Shown: in pieces, positions 18,754 through 27,918 of the stretch
How the letters are laid out: every line of letters starts with the position of its first letter
How positions within the stretch are numbered: the first letter of the stretch is position 1
Assembly: GCA_037443205.1 (NCBI GenBank)
Contig: JBBIOU010000015.1
Location: forward strand, 1-64,000
Direction of reading: 5' to 3'
Length of the DNA stretch: 64,000 nucleotides
Source: JBBIOU01 sp037443205
GTDB lineage: Bacteria; Bacteroidota; Bacteroidia; Flavobacteriales_D; UBA2798
Notes under the pieces: generated by a model
The model's input: only the letters and a program-made list of their open reading frames with translations
Told to the model about the DNA's origin: nothing
The model's database searches: none
Translations under genes and position numbers: made by a program

Positions 18754-18917
18754 CCCTCTACTACAAATCAGTAAGTTTACCCTAAAATTGTTCAGGCTTT
18801 TTCATAGCAAGTTGAACCTGTGTTAATCGCAAAATTGTCATTTGCCAACGAATTTTTCGTAGGCAGATGCAAGTGTTTAAGAATGTGGGCGGTATGGGGG
18901 TTAATACGCCCCTCCAT

Positions 18918-18967
18918 CTCCCCCAAAGGGGGAGAGCATATAAAATATTAGACATCCGGCTTGCCGG
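18918..18967. repeat. Pair of REP-like hairpins after the type B CTD gene
   Basis: CTCCCCC-AAA-GGGGGAG (18918-18934) is a perfect 7-bp stem, and CCGGC-TT-GCCGG (18956-18967) a second one, both GC-rich against an AT-rich background. They lie between the convergent ends of the CTD protein gene and hisC (18754-18993). No T run follows, so they are better described as intergenic palindromes that may protect mRNA ends than as intrinsic terminators. Confidence 0.55.
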
Positions 18968-18998
18968 GAAAAAAGTGTAATGACTTTTTGGGGTTAAT
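18968..18998. repeat. Short dispersed repeat, copy A
   Basis: This 30-nt stretch, built around GTGTAATGAC flanked by an A run and a T run then GGG and TTAA, recurs at 51275-51305 with only homopolymer-length differences. Copy A overlaps the hisC stop codon. Confidence 0.5.
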
Positions 18999-20028
18999 AC
19001 TGTTTGAGTATTTGCAGTAACTTTAAATTCTCCTCCATGGTACCAATGGTTATTCTAAGACAATTTTCGCATAGAGGTGTTTTTGTTCTGTTTCTGACAA
19101 TTATACCATGGCGCATCAAATCGGCAAAAATTTTATGCGCATCTTTAAATTTAACGAGTAAAAAATTAGCATCACTGGGATAAACTTTTTCAACTATAGA
19201 ATACGTCTTTAAAATATTTTCTACCACTTGTTTTTGAGCTAAAACAGCTTTCACCCAACTGTCTTTTTGTGCCACATTATTGATAGCCTCAATAGCAATT
19301 TTTTGTGTAAGTTGATTTATATTATAAGGTGGTTTTATTTGATGCAAAATTTTGATAATTTCTTCAGATGCAGACAACATACCCAGCCTGATTGCAGCCA
19401 AACCCCATGCCTTAGAAAATGTTTGCAATACAATAAGATTAGGACACGAATTTAACTGCAATAGATAACTGCTATGCGAGGAAAAGTCTGCATAAGCTTC
19501 ATCTATAACTACTATACCTTCGAAATTTTGAAGTATAAAATTAATTTTAATACTGCTGTAAGCATTGCCGGTAGGGTTATTGGGCGAACATAAAAAAATT
19601 AATTTAGTGTTGTTATCTATGGCTTTAAAAATAGCTTCCGTATCGGGTTGAAAATCGTCTTTCAATAAAACAGATTTAACTGCCACATCATTAATTTGAG
19701 CTGATACTTTATACATGCCATAGGTTGGCTCAACGATGAGCACATTATCTTTACCGGGATTGCAAAATGTGCGATAAATGAGATCTATTGCCTCATCACT
19801 GCCATTTGTAAGCAAAATATTTTCTGGCTGAATGCCTTTAATTGCCGAAACTTTAATTTTTAATTCCTTATGATGAGGGTCGGGATAACGGTTTAATCCG
19901 GTATTAAATGGGCTCTCGTTAGCATCTAAATAAATATCTGCCTTGCCTTGATACTCATCGCGTGCCGTAGAGTAAGGAACGATTGCTTTAATATTTTTTC
20001 GCAGTACTTTTTCTAAATTAAAACCCAT
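18994..20028 (-). CDS. hisC: Histidinol-phosphate aminotransferase
   Basis: Cytosolic PLP enzyme of histidine synthesis (344 residues) converting imidazole acetol phosphate and glutamate to histidinol phosphate. It is a fold-type I aminotransferase: substrate-binding DANESPFN (about 33-40), NRYPDPH, LLTNGSDEAID (about 75-85), CSPNNPTGN (about 147-155), VIDEAYADF (about 174-182) and the PLP lysine in TFSKAWGLA (about 204-212), with Arg in NCLRITIG near the C-terminus. It is the third gene of hisGDC, 59 bp after hisD. The rest of the pathway genes (hisB, H, A, F, I) do not follow; the convergent type B CTD gene comes instead. Confidence 0.94.
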   Translation of the reverse strand: MGFNLEKVLRKNIKAIVPYSTARDEYQGKADIYLDANESPFNTGLNRYPDPHHKELKIKVSAIKGIQPENILLTNGSDEAIDLIYRTFCNPGKDNVLIVEPTYGMYKVSAQINDVAVKSVLLKDDFQPDTEAIFKAIDNNTKLIFLCSPNNPTGNAYSSIKINFILQNFEGIVVIDEAYADFSSHSSYLLQLNSCPNLIVLQTFSKAWGLAAIRLGMLSASEEIIKILHQIKPPYNINQLTQKIAIEAINNVAQKDSWVKAVLAQKQVVENILKTYSIVEKVYPSDANFLLVKFKDAHKIFADLMRHGIIVRNRTKTPLCENCLRITIGTMEENLKLLQILKQY

Positions 20029-20087
20029 GCATTACACAAATAAAAAGCCTAAGATAAAGAAATATGCCGGTTAATTCGCATGAGCGG

Positions 20088-21383
20088 TTAATTTCGGTTT
20101 ATCTTATTTAAACGGATACTGACAGCGTTTTTATGTGCTGTAAGATTTTCGGCTGCTGCCATAGTTTCGATAGTTTGCCCGAGCGATTGCAAACCTTTTG
20201 GACTAATACGTTGATAAGTTATTTTTTTTACAAAACTATCTAATGATACTCCGCTATATGCTTTAGCAAAACCATTGGTAGGTAAAGTATGATTCGTTCC
20301 TGATGCGTAGTCACCGGCACTTTCGGGAGTGTAAATCCCTAAAAACACACTGCCTGCATTAACTATTTCTTCGAGATAATCACCTTCGTCATTTACCATA
20401 ATTATTAAATGTTCGGGAGCGTATTCATTAACAAAAGCTATAGCTTGTTCTTTATTTTGAAACACTACTGCAAAACTATTTTTCAGTGATTTTTCTATGA
20501 TTTCTCTACGTTCTAAGATTTGGAGTTGCTGTTTTATAGCTGCATTAACCTGATTGACCATTTTTTCATTAAATGTAACCAATACACACTGGCTGTCGGT
20601 TCCGTGTTCGGCTTGGGCAAGCAAATCGGCAGCAATAAATTCAGCATCAGCGCTGTCATCTGCCAGAACCAATACTTCTGAAGGACCTGCCGGTAAATCA
20701 ATAGCTACACCTTTACGTTGAGCATATTGTTTTGCTGCGGTTACATATTGATTACCCGGACCAAAAATTTTACTTACTGCCGGAATACTTTCGGTACCGT
20801 AGGTTAAAGCTGCTATGGCCTGTATTCCACCTGCTTTTACTATTTTTTTTATTCCGCAAAGTTCGGCTGAATACAGAATGGCCGGATGAATATTTTTTTC
20901 TTTATCAGCCGGAGTAGTTAAAATCACCTCTTTACAACCTGCTATTTTTGCCGGTATCCCGAGCATTAATACAGTTGAAAATAATGGCGCTGTTCCTCCC
21001 GGAATGTATAATCCTACCTTTTCTATTGCTTTGCTTTCGCGCCAACAGCTTACACCGGGGATAACTTCTACCTGTTTTAATCTTTCTTTTTGTGATGCAT
21101 GAAACTTTTCAATGTTATTATAAGCAACATCTATGGCATTTTTAAGTTGTCTGTTAAGTTTAGACGAAGCATTTTTTACTTCTTCTGCCGATACGAATAA
21201 CTCTTCTATTTCTATACCTTCATAGCGCTTTATGTTTTTTTTAACCGCACGGTCGCCCATAGATTTTACTTCATTAAATATAATCGAAACCGTATCTTCT
21301 AATTGTGTATTTTCTGTTTCCGGACGCGCACATAACTCTTTCCATTTGCTTTCTGCCGGGTTAACAATCATTCTAATCATCAC
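20088..21383 (-). CDS. hisD: Histidinol dehydrogenase
   Basis: Zinc- and NAD-dependent enzyme (431 residues, usual length) oxidising L-histidinol to histidine in the last two steps of the pathway. Hallmarks are YIPGGTAPLFSTVLML (about 126-141), AGGIQAIAALTYG, KIFGPGNQYVTAAK (about 204-217), DLPAGPSEVLV (about 228-238), LLAQAEHGTDSQ with zinc-binding Gln/His (about 254-265), the catalytic EHL of YAPEHL (about 323-328) and GDYASGTNHTLPT (about 357-369). It lies between hisG (100 bp upstream) and hisC. The ATG at 21383 is followed by a second Met within four codons, so the start is uncertain by three residues. Confidence 0.95.
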   Translation of the reverse strand: MMIRMIVNPAESKWKELCARPETENTQLEDTVSIIFNEVKSMGDRAVKKNIKRYEGIEIEELFVSAEEVKNASSKLNRQLKNAIDVAYNNIEKFHASQKERLKQVEVIPGVSCWRESKAIEKVGLYIPGGTAPLFSTVLMLGIPAKIAGCKEVILTTPADKEKNIHPAILYSAELCGIKKIVKAGGIQAIAALTYGTESIPAVSKIFGPGNQYVTAAKQYAQRKGVAIDLPAGPSEVLVLADDSADAEFIAADLLAQAEHGTDSQCVLVTFNEKMVNQVNAAIKQQLQILERREIIEKSLKNSFAVVFQNKEQAIAFVNEYAPEHLIIMVNDEGDYLEEIVNAGSVFLGIYTPESAGDYASGTNHTLPTNGFAKAYSGVSLDSFVKKITYQRISPKGLQSLGQTIETMAAAENLTAHKNAVSIRLNKINRN

Positions 21384-21483
21384 TGTAAAATTTTAAATTT
21401 CTTACTCATTTCGGATTGCAAAGCTACATCTTAGAAAATAATCTTCAAATATTAAATGATAGGTATAAACAAAAAACTTGACA

Positions 21484-22335
21484 TCATAAAACCATTTTTT
21501 CGATAGGAACAATTAATATTCCCTGTGCGCCTGCCTCTTTTAATTTATCAATTATTTCCCAAAATTGATCTTCCTGAATAACCGAATGTACAGAGCTCCA
21601 TCCTTCAATAGCCAAGGGCAAAACCGTAGGGCTTTTCATTCCGGGTAAGATGGCAAAAATATCCTGCAATTTATGGTTAGGAGCATTCAACAGTACGTAT
21701 TTATTACTTTCTGCGTTTATTACTGCTTTTATACGAAAAAGCAGTTTTTCTATCAGGATACTTTTTTCGGGGTTTATTTGTTTACTGCCTATCAGTGCCG
21801 CCTGCGATTGGAATACCTTTTCTACTTCTATTAATCCGTTGCTGAATAAGGTGCTGCCTGAACTTACAATATCACAAATACCTTCGGCTAAACCTATACC
21901 CGGTGCAATTTCTACCGATCCGCTGATTTCGTGTATCTGCGCCTTGATGCCATTTTTTTTCAAAAAATCACTTAATATCACCGGATATGAGGTAGCTATT
22001 CGCTTACCCTGAAAATAACTAAGCCCTGTATAATTTTCGTTTTTAGCGATAGCAAGCGACAAACGGCATTTGCCAAAACCTAATGGCAGCAGCTGCGTAA
22101 CATTTTTTTGTTTTTCGGCAATTACATTTTGCCCAACAATGCCAATATCGGCCACGCCATCTTGTACATATTCAGGTATATCGTCATCACGTAAAAAAAG
22201 TACTTCCATATCAAAATTTTGGGCTGCGCTTTTAAGTACATTGTTTCCGTTGTTAACTTTTATACCACATTGCTCCAGGAGTTCGAGCGACTTTTCGCTG
22301 AGTCTGCCGGATTTTTGGATAGCTAATCGTATCAT
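21484..22335 (-). CDS. hisG: ATP phosphoribosyltransferase (long form)
   Basis: First and committed enzyme of histidine synthesis, condensing ATP with PRPP; target of feedback inhibition. At 283 residues it is the long form with a C-terminal regulatory (HisG_C, ACT-like) domain (about 210-283) and so does not need HisZ. MIRLAIQKSGRLSEKS starts the catalytic domain; DDIPEYVQDGVADIGIVG (about 52-69) and the PRPP-binding EGICDIVSSGSTL (about 154-166) are visible. The gene heads a hisGDC operon and is preceded by a leader with a His-rich peptide and terminator, so it should be controlled by attenuation in response to charged tRNA-His. Confidence 0.95.
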   Translation of the reverse strand: MIRLAIQKSGRLSEKSLELLEQCGIKVNNGNNVLKSAAQNFDMEVLFLRDDDIPEYVQDGVADIGIVGQNVIAEKQKNVTQLLPLGFGKCRLSLAIAKNENYTGLSYFQGKRIATSYPVILSDFLKKNGIKAQIHEISGSVEIAPGIGLAEGICDIVSSGSTLFSNGLIEVEKVFQSQAALIGSKQINPEKSILIEKLLFRIKAVINAESNKYVLLNAPNHKLQDIFAILPGMKSPTVLPLAIEGWSSVHSVIQEDQFWEIIDKLKEAGAQGILIVPIEKMVL

Positions 22336-22364
22336 AATTACATTTTATTATCAGGTTGTTAAAC

Positions 22365-22393
22365 AAAAAACCCCCTGCTGTTTGAGCAGAGGG
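22365..22393 (-). terminator. Attenuator terminator of the his operon
   Basis: On the minus strand CCCTCTGCT (22393-22385) pairs with AGCAGGGGG (22379-22371), the only exception being a G-U pair that exists solely in minus-strand RNA, and six T follow (22370-22365). It lies 30 nt before hisG and is therefore a conditional terminator rather than an end-of-operon signal. Confidence 0.88.
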
Positions 22394-22433
22394 TTAAAAA
22401 ATATCATTTGATTAAAACAAAAACCGCCACTGC

Positions 22434-22478
22434 TCACAAGGTGAGTTTAAAATAATGGTGATGTTTTTGCATAATCAT
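22434..22478 (-). CDS. hisL: His operon leader peptide (MIMQKHHHYFKLTL)
   Basis: Fourteen-codon open frame directly upstream of the attenuator hairpins, with three consecutive His codons (CAT CAC CAT) at positions 6-8. Its role is to sense charged tRNA-His by ribosome stalling, not to make a functional peptide. There is no Shine-Dalgarno sequence; the -7 promoter element ends only 4 nt upstream, so the message is probably leaderless or starts from the second ATG at 22472. The stop codon overlaps arm two of the attenuator. Confidence 0.82.
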   Translation of the reverse strand: MIMQKHHHYFKLTL

Positions 22479-22482
22479 AGTG

Positions 22483-22490
22483 CAAAAATA
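22483..22490 (-). promoter_or_regulatory. Putative -7 element of the his operon
   Basis: Minus-strand TATTTTTG (22490-22483) fits TAnnTTTG and ends 4 nt before the first ATG of the leader peptide, so transcription should begin at or next to that ATG. Confidence 0.6.
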
Positions 22491-22562
22491 ATAAAAAATT
22501 ATTTGCTGGTTAAGGTTTTGATACACTATTTATCTCTATTCATCGTTTGTTTATAGTTTTAT

Positions 22563-22570
22563 TACATTTG
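22563..22570 (+). promoter_or_regulatory. Putative -7 element of the TonB-dependent receptor gene
   Basis: TACATTTG fits TAnnTTTG and ends 5 nt before the GTG at 22576, implying a leaderless or nearly leaderless message. It is divergent from the his promoter, whose -7 element is 72 bp away. Confidence 0.48.
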
Positions 22571-22575
22571 AACCC

Positions 22576-25140
22576 GTGTTTAACATTTTCCGGATATTTT
22601 TTTTACCAGTATTAATTTTACTCTTGCAGGCTTATGTATTATTTTCTCAAAATACTGCTACCCTTAAAGGCATTGTATTTAGCGAACTTAAAGAGCCGGT
22701 AAAACAAGCAGCCATAGGAATAGAAAAAAATAAAGCCATAACATTTACAGATAGCAGCGGGTATTTTACAATAAAAGTACCGGCTAATAAAAAAATAACA
22801 CTTTATATTTCTCACCCTTCGTACGAAAACAAGCAATTAAATTATTTGCTCAAAGAAAATGATGTGTTAGAAACAAAAATTGAATTGAGCATAAAAACAC
22901 TACAAGATATTGATGTGTATGGGAAAAAGAAAGATGTTTTTAGCGGGGAAGATTATTTTAAAATTGATCCCCGTACGGCACCGATGCTTATACCCGGAGT
23001 AGAATCAATTATTAAAACAGCCGGGTTAGGCGTACGCTCTAATAACGAAATGAGTTCACAATACTCGGTTAGAGGAGGTAATTTTGACGAAAACCTGGTT
23101 TATGTAAACGGGATAGAGATATACAGACCATTTTTGGTTAGGGCCGGCCAACAAGAAGGTTTAAGTTTTATTAACCCTGATATGGTTGAACAAGTTTTCT
23201 TTTCGGCAGGTGGCTTTGAAGCACGTTATGGCGATAAATTATCATCGGTTTTAGATATTCAGTATAAACGGCCTACCGAAAAAATATCCGGTTCAGCATC
23301 CCTTGGTTTAATGGATGGTTCTTTGCATCTGGCCGGAAAAACAAAAAACAACAGGTTTACACACCTTACAGGTATACGTTACAGAAACAATTCATATATT
23401 TTAAATTCATTGCCTACAAAAGGTGACTACCGACCTATATTTGCCGATGCCCAAACTTTGCTTACCTACTCTCTCAGCGATAGTTGGGATGTCAGCTTAT
23501 TGGCTCATTACTCGGATAACATCTTTCGCTTTGTGCCCCAAACACGCGAAAGCGAATTTGGCACAATTAATCAGGCTCTAAAACTTATAGTTTATTACGA
23601 GGGTCAGGAAATTACCCGATACAAAAATTATACAACAGCCATCAGTACCAATATCAAAAAGAAAAAATACACTCTTAATTTCAATACTTCTTTTTTTAGA
23701 AGCATAGAGCAAGAATATTTTGATATTTTAGGCCAATACCGTTTAGCCGAGTTAAACCGCGATTTAGGTTCGGATGAGTTTGGAGAAATATTATTTATCA
23801 GAGGCATCGGCACTTATCTGAACCATGCCCGAAACAAATTGGACGCTTTGATATACAACGCCTCACATAACGGCACCTATTTACTTAAAAAAGGGAGTTT
23901 ACTTTGGGGAGTAAAATATCAGGCAGAAATTATTAACGACCGGCTAAGCGAATGGAATTTTATAGACTCTGCCGGTTTTTCAATTCCTCAGCAACCCGCT
24001 GATCAAATTATCTTACAAGACGTAATAAAATCTAACGTTAAACTGCAATCATACAGAATAAGCGAATACCTGCAATATAAACGCACAAAATTTATACAAC
24101 AAGTTAAATCTTACAACGACTCAATATTCAATTCACAAGGCTCGATAGATTTTCATGTAGGTGTAAGAGGTCATTACTGGAGTTTAAACAATCAATTTGT
24201 TATTGCGCCAAGGGCGGGTATTGTATTTATTCCAAATTGGTATAAACGAAGTATAGATACCATTAAAAGAATTAATACTGTATTGCGATTAACGGGCGGT
24301 TATTACTACCAACCCCCGTTTTACAGAGAATTAAGAGATTTTTCGGGTAACCTAAATAAAAATTTATTGGCACAACGCTCTATACACTTTATTGCCGGTG
24401 GAGATATTTATTTTAATTTATGGGAACGCACTTTTAAATTTACCTCAGAGATATACTACAAACACTTAAATTTTGTTGTACCCTACGAAGTAGACAATGT
24501 ACGTTTACGTTATTTTGCCAACAATGATGCAAGGGGATACGCAGCCGGCTGGGATTTTAAAATAAACGGAGAATTTATTAAAGGAATAGAGTCGTGGGCT
24601 ACTCTATCCTTTTTACAAACACGTGAAGACATAAAAAACGATTCTTATACACATTATTATAATTCGGACGGAGAAAGAATTATTCCCGGATATACCTTTA
24701 ATAATGTCGCGGTAGATTCTGCAACATTTTATCCGGGCTATATTCCCCGACCAACCGACCAATTGTTTTCTTTTAATTTATTTTTTCAGGATGAAATGCC
24801 CGGATTAGAACAATTTAAAGTACATCTAAATATGCAATTTGCCAGCGGACTACCCTTTGGACCACCCGACCATCTGCGTTATAAAGACACCTTGCGCACA
24901 ACCTGGTACCGAAGAGTTGATATTGGTTTCAGTTATCAATTTTTTAGTAAACGCGATAAAACAAAAATGCACGAATATAAAATTAAAGATCTGTGGCTTA
25001 GTTTGGAAGTGTTTAATTTATTGGGTATATTTAATACCATATCATACAACTGGATAGAAGATGCTGCCGGGTTAAGTTATGCCGTTCCTAATTATCTTAC
25101 CGCCAGAAGAATTAACTTAAAAATGATAGTAAAATTTTAA
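22576..25140 (+). CDS. TonB-dependent outer-membrane receptor with carboxypeptidase-regulatory domain
   Basis: Outer-membrane beta-barrel receptor of 854 residues, energised by TonB. A GTG start at 22576 gives a hydrophobic signal peptide (MFNIFRIFFLPVLILLLQAY, cleaved near FSQ at 25); no other start codon precedes the signal. A CarboxypepD_reg-like domain (about 28-110) is followed by a plug domain (about 130-230; YSVRGGNFDENLVYVNGIE and GGFEARYGDKLSSVLD) and a barrel rich in alternating aromatic residues to the C-terminus (NLKMIVKF, ending in Phe as usual). No SusD homologue is adjacent, so it is not a typical polysaccharide-utilisation pair. The ligand is unknown. Confidence 0.88.
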   Translation: MFNIFRIFFLPVLILLLQAYVLFSQNTATLKGIVFSELKEPVKQAAIGIEKNKAITFTDSSGYFTIKVPANKKITLYISHPSYENKQLNYLLKENDVLETKIELSIKTLQDIDVYGKKKDVFSGEDYFKIDPRTAPMLIPGVESIIKTAGLGVRSNNEMSSQYSVRGGNFDENLVYVNGIEIYRPFLVRAGQQEGLSFINPDMVEQVFFSAGGFEARYGDKLSSVLDIQYKRPTEKISGSASLGLMDGSLHLAGKTKNNRFTHLTGIRYRNNSYILNSLPTKGDYRPIFADAQTLLTYSLSDSWDVSLLAHYSDNIFRFVPQTRESEFGTINQALKLIVYYEGQEITRYKNYTTAISTNIKKKKYTLNFNTSFFRSIEQEYFDILGQYRLAELNRDLGSDEFGEILFIRGIGTYLNHARNKLDALIYNASHNGTYLLKKGSLLWGVKYQAEIINDRLSEWNFIDSAGFSIPQQPADQIILQDVIKSNVKLQSYRISEYLQYKRTKFIQQVKSYNDSIFNSQGSIDFHVGVRGHYWSLNNQFVIAPRAGIVFIPNWYKRSIDTIKRINTVLRLTGGYYYQPPFYRELRDFSGNLNKNLLAQRSIHFIAGGDIYFNLWERTFKFTSEIYYKHLNFVVPYEVDNVRLRYFANNDARGYAAGWDFKINGEFIKGIESWATLSFLQTREDIKNDSYTHYYNSDGERIIPGYTFNNVAVDSATFYPGYIPRPTDQLFSFNLFFQDEMPGLEQFKVHLNMQFASGLPFGPPDHLRYKDTLRTTWYRRVDIGFSYQFFSKRDKTKMHEYKIKDLWLSLEVFNLLGIFNTISYNWIEDAAGLSYAVPNYLTARRINLKMIVKF

Positions 25141-25197
25141 CCCACCTAATTATCTGTTAATATTCTTACGCATAAAACTTTAACCTGCTAATTTTCC

Positions 25198-25205
25198 TAT
25201 ATTTG
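25198..25205 (+). promoter_or_regulatory. Putative -7 element upstream of the YfhO-type gene
   Basis: TATATTTG fits TAnnTTTG and ends 25 nt before the ATG at 25231. It would drive the YfhO-GT2-DUF115 gene set separately from the receptor. Confidence 0.45.
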
Positions 25206-25230
25206 AACCCCTCTATCTAAAATAATTCTA

Positions 25231-27918
25231 ATGAAAAACATTAATTGGAAAAAATTTATTCCGCACCTTACTGCAATAGCAATTTTTTGGCTGCTTACTG
25301 CCGTCTATTTTTCACCCTTGTTCGAGGGCTACGAACTACGCCAGGGCGATGTAGTAAACTACAAAGGAATGGCCAAAGAAATTATAGAATACCGCAAACA
25401 ATTTGCTAAAGACCCATTATGGACAAATGCTATGTTTGGAGGTATGCCTGCTTATCAAATAGATATTAATAATGATATACCCATACGTTATATTGATAAA
25501 ATATTAATGTTGGGCTTTTCGGGTGTGATTGGGTACTTTTTCTTGTTGTTTGTGGGATTTTATATACTCATGCTCAGTTTAAAAATAAGTCCCTGGCTGG
25601 GTATTGCCGGAGCGGTTGCTTTTGCATTTTCAACTTATTTTATAACTATTGTAGAAGCAGGACATAACACAAAAGTTCATGCCATAGCCTATATGCCCGC
25701 TGTACTGGGAGGATTATTGCTTACCTTAAGAGGAAATAAATGGTGTGGTGCAGCAATTTTTTCTCTGTCATTTGCTTTGCAGATAATGAGCAACCACCCG
25801 CAAATAACTTACTACATGTTTATGCTTTTTATCTTTATAGTAATTGGCGAAATTATTTTTGCTTTTATACCTAATCAAAGTTTGATTGGTCAAACAACAG
25901 AAAAAAATAAATTAAAATCATTGCTTTCGCGCTTTGCTCTGCTGGGAGTGGGCACCGCACTGGCAATAATGGCAAATTCGGTAAGTTTATGGAGCACTTA
26001 TGAATATGGCAAAGACACTACGCGCGGCTCATCCGAACTAACTATAAACCCCGATGGCAGCACCAAACAAGCTGAAAAAGGCTTGGATGCAGATTATATT
26101 ACCAATTGGAGCTATGGTAAAGATGAAACATTTACGTTTTTGATACCCGGTGCTAAAGGCGGTGCCAGCGGATATTTAAAACAAACGTATCCTGATATTC
26201 TCTCTCAGGTAGAAAATCCTACCTTCAGGCAAGTTTTGTCGGCCAATGATTTTAATTCATATTGGGGAGATCAGCCTTTTACTTCCGGTCCTTTTTATAT
26301 GGGTTCCATCATAGTATTTTTATTTATAATGAGTTTCATTTTTGTAAAAGATAAAATCAAATGGCCTATACTTTTAGCAACCATAGTGATGATATTGTTA
26401 AGCTGGGGTAAAAACTATATGGGATTTACGCAGTTTTTTCTGGATAATTTTCCGGCATACAATAAGTTTCGTGCAGTAACCATGATACTGGTTATTGTTT
26501 CGTTGCTGATGCCTTTTATGGCCGTGTTATTTTTACAACAACTCGAAGCAGAAAAGGAAAATAAACAATTCGCTAAAAAATTCATAACATCCTCTTTGGT
26601 ATTTGCCGGCATCATGTTGTTGATAATCACAACCCCCAGGTCGTTTATCGGTTTTATAAGCCAGCAAGAAGCAGAAATGCTTAGCCCAAAAACAAACAAT
26701 CCGGAACAAATAGCTTTTTACGAAGAAATAAAAAACGGATTACAAGATTTGCGTGTCTATATTTTCAGACAAGATGCATGGCGAAGCCTGGCCTTTATAT
26801 TATCTGCTGCAGGATTAATTTATATTTATCTGCGCGGAAATATTAAAAATAAAATTGTATTATACAGCTCACTTGCAGTTTTAATAACAATTGATTTATG
26901 GGTAGTTGATAAGCGTTTTTTGAATAACGAAGAAAATAATAACGGATATATATCCTGGCAAAAAAAAGGAACTGCTGCGTACAATGCAACCAAAGCTGAC
27001 TATGAAATTCTGACTATGGAAGCAAGCGCAAATCCCGAACTGGCAAAACAAATTCAAGAAAACACACAATTAAATACTAATCCGGGTGAAAAACCAAGTC
27101 AGGAACAAATTGATGATGCGGTATTTTACACCCTTAATTTTAATACCAATTATCGCGTTTTAGAATTAGGCAACCCTTTTAACAGTTCTAAAGTATCTTA
27201 TTTTCATAAATCAATTGGTGGATATCACGGAGCAAAACTTAAACGTTATCAGGAACTGATAGAATTTTATATCAACAAAGAACACCAGTTTATTATTGAA
27301 CAGTTACAAAACGGACTTACACCCGAAAAATTAGATTCTGTGTTAACAAACATACCAATATTAAATATGCTTAACACAAAATATATTATCTATAACCCTA
27401 ATGCAACTCCTTTACAAAACAAAAATATATATGGAAACGCCTGGTTTGTAAACAATATCAAATGGGTAAACAATGCAAATGAAGAAATTACAGAATTGGG
27501 TAAAAATAATTTAAGAGAAACAGCCATTGCAAATAATCAATTTAAAAAAATCATCAATAAAGACGAATATACTGTTGATAGCACCGCAACTATTTCACTC
27601 TTATCATACCTTCCAAACCATTTGATATACGAAAGCAACAACTCACAAGACGGATTTGCCGTGTTTTCTGAAATATATTACAACAAAGGCTGGAAAGCCT
27701 ACATAGACAACATAGCTGCCGAACACATTAATGTAAATTATGTATTAAGAGGCATGGCAATACCTTCGGGTAAACATGTCATCGAATTTAAATTTGAACC
27801 CGATAGTTATACAAAAGCTAAAAATATTACATGGGCTTCTAATTTTATTTTACTGATTTTGGTAATATCATTAAGCTGGCTGGGCATAAAAAGCAAAAAA
27901 AACATCAAGCATGAATAA
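25231..27918 (+). CDS. YfhO family polytopic membrane protein
   Basis: Large inner-membrane protein of 895 residues with an N-terminal GT-C-like membrane domain (about 10-560, some twelve hydrophobic helices) and a C-terminal soluble domain (about 590-865) ending in one more helix (about 868-888). The first periplasmic loop contains YKGMAKEI and FGGMPAYQ, characteristic of the family. YfhO-type proteins are thought to transfer sugars to envelope polymers such as lipoteichoic acid or lipid-linked acceptors; activity here is inferred. It overlaps the following GT2 gene by 8 bp, indicating coupled translation and a shared role in surface glycan synthesis. Confidence 0.82.
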   Translation: MKNINWKKFIPHLTAIAIFWLLTAVYFSPLFEGYELRQGDVVNYKGMAKEIIEYRKQFAKDPLWTNAMFGGMPAYQIDINNDIPIRYIDKILMLGFSGVIGYFFLLFVGFYILMLSLKISPWLGIAGAVAFAFSTYFITIVEAGHNTKVHAIAYMPAVLGGLLLTLRGNKWCGAAIFSLSFALQIMSNHPQITYYMFMLFIFIVIGEIIFAFIPNQSLIGQTTEKNKLKSLLSRFALLGVGTALAIMANSVSLWSTYEYGKDTTRGSSELTINPDGSTKQAEKGLDADYITNWSYGKDETFTFLIPGAKGGASGYLKQTYPDILSQVENPTFRQVLSANDFNSYWGDQPFTSGPFYMGSIIVFLFIMSFIFVKDKIKWPILLATIVMILLSWGKNYMGFTQFFLDNFPAYNKFRAVTMILVIVSLLMPFMAVLFLQQLEAEKENKQFAKKFITSSLVFAGIMLLIITTPRSFIGFISQQEAEMLSPKTNNPEQIAFYEEIKNGLQDLRVYIFRQDAWRSLAFILSAAGLIYIYLRGNIKNKIVLYSSLAVLITIDLWVVDKRFLNNEENNNGYISWQKKGTAAYNATKADYEILTMEASANPELAKQIQENTQLNTNPGEKPSQEQIDDAVFYTLNFNTNYRVLELGNPFNSSKVSYFHKSIGGYHGAKLKRYQELIEFYINKEHQFIIEQLQNGLTPEKLDSVLTNIPILNMLNTKYIIYNPNATPLQNKNIYGNAWFVNNIKWVNNANEEITELGKNNLRETAIANNQFKKIINKDEYTVDSTATISLLSYLPNHLIYESNNSQDGFAVFSEIYYNKGWKAYIDNIAAEHINVNYVLRGMAIPSGKHVIEFKFEPDSYTKAKNITWASNFILLILVISLSWLGIKSKKNIKHE

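Larger units (their letters stand above)
22365..22478 (-). promoter_or_regulatory. Histidine operon transcription attenuator
   Basis: Four mutually exclusive arms can be read on the minus strand: CTCAC (22445-22441) pairs with GTGAG (22437-22433); the overlapping TGAGCAG (22436-22430) can instead pair with CTGCTCA (22389-22383), which is the 5' arm of the terminator. A ribosome stalled at the three His codons (22463-22455) would cover CTCAC, free TGAGCAG and so form the antiterminator. With ample charged tRNA-His, arm one pairs with arm two and the terminator forms. This is the classical layout of the enterobacterial his leader, in an unrelated sequence. Confidence 0.85.

Noticed and set aside
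21650..22012. 120-codon open frame opposite hisG
   Set aside because: Antisense to a well-conserved catalytic domain; no family resemblance.
22576..25140. SusC/SusD polysaccharide-utilisation locus
   Set aside because: No SusD homologue or glycoside hydrolase next to the receptor.
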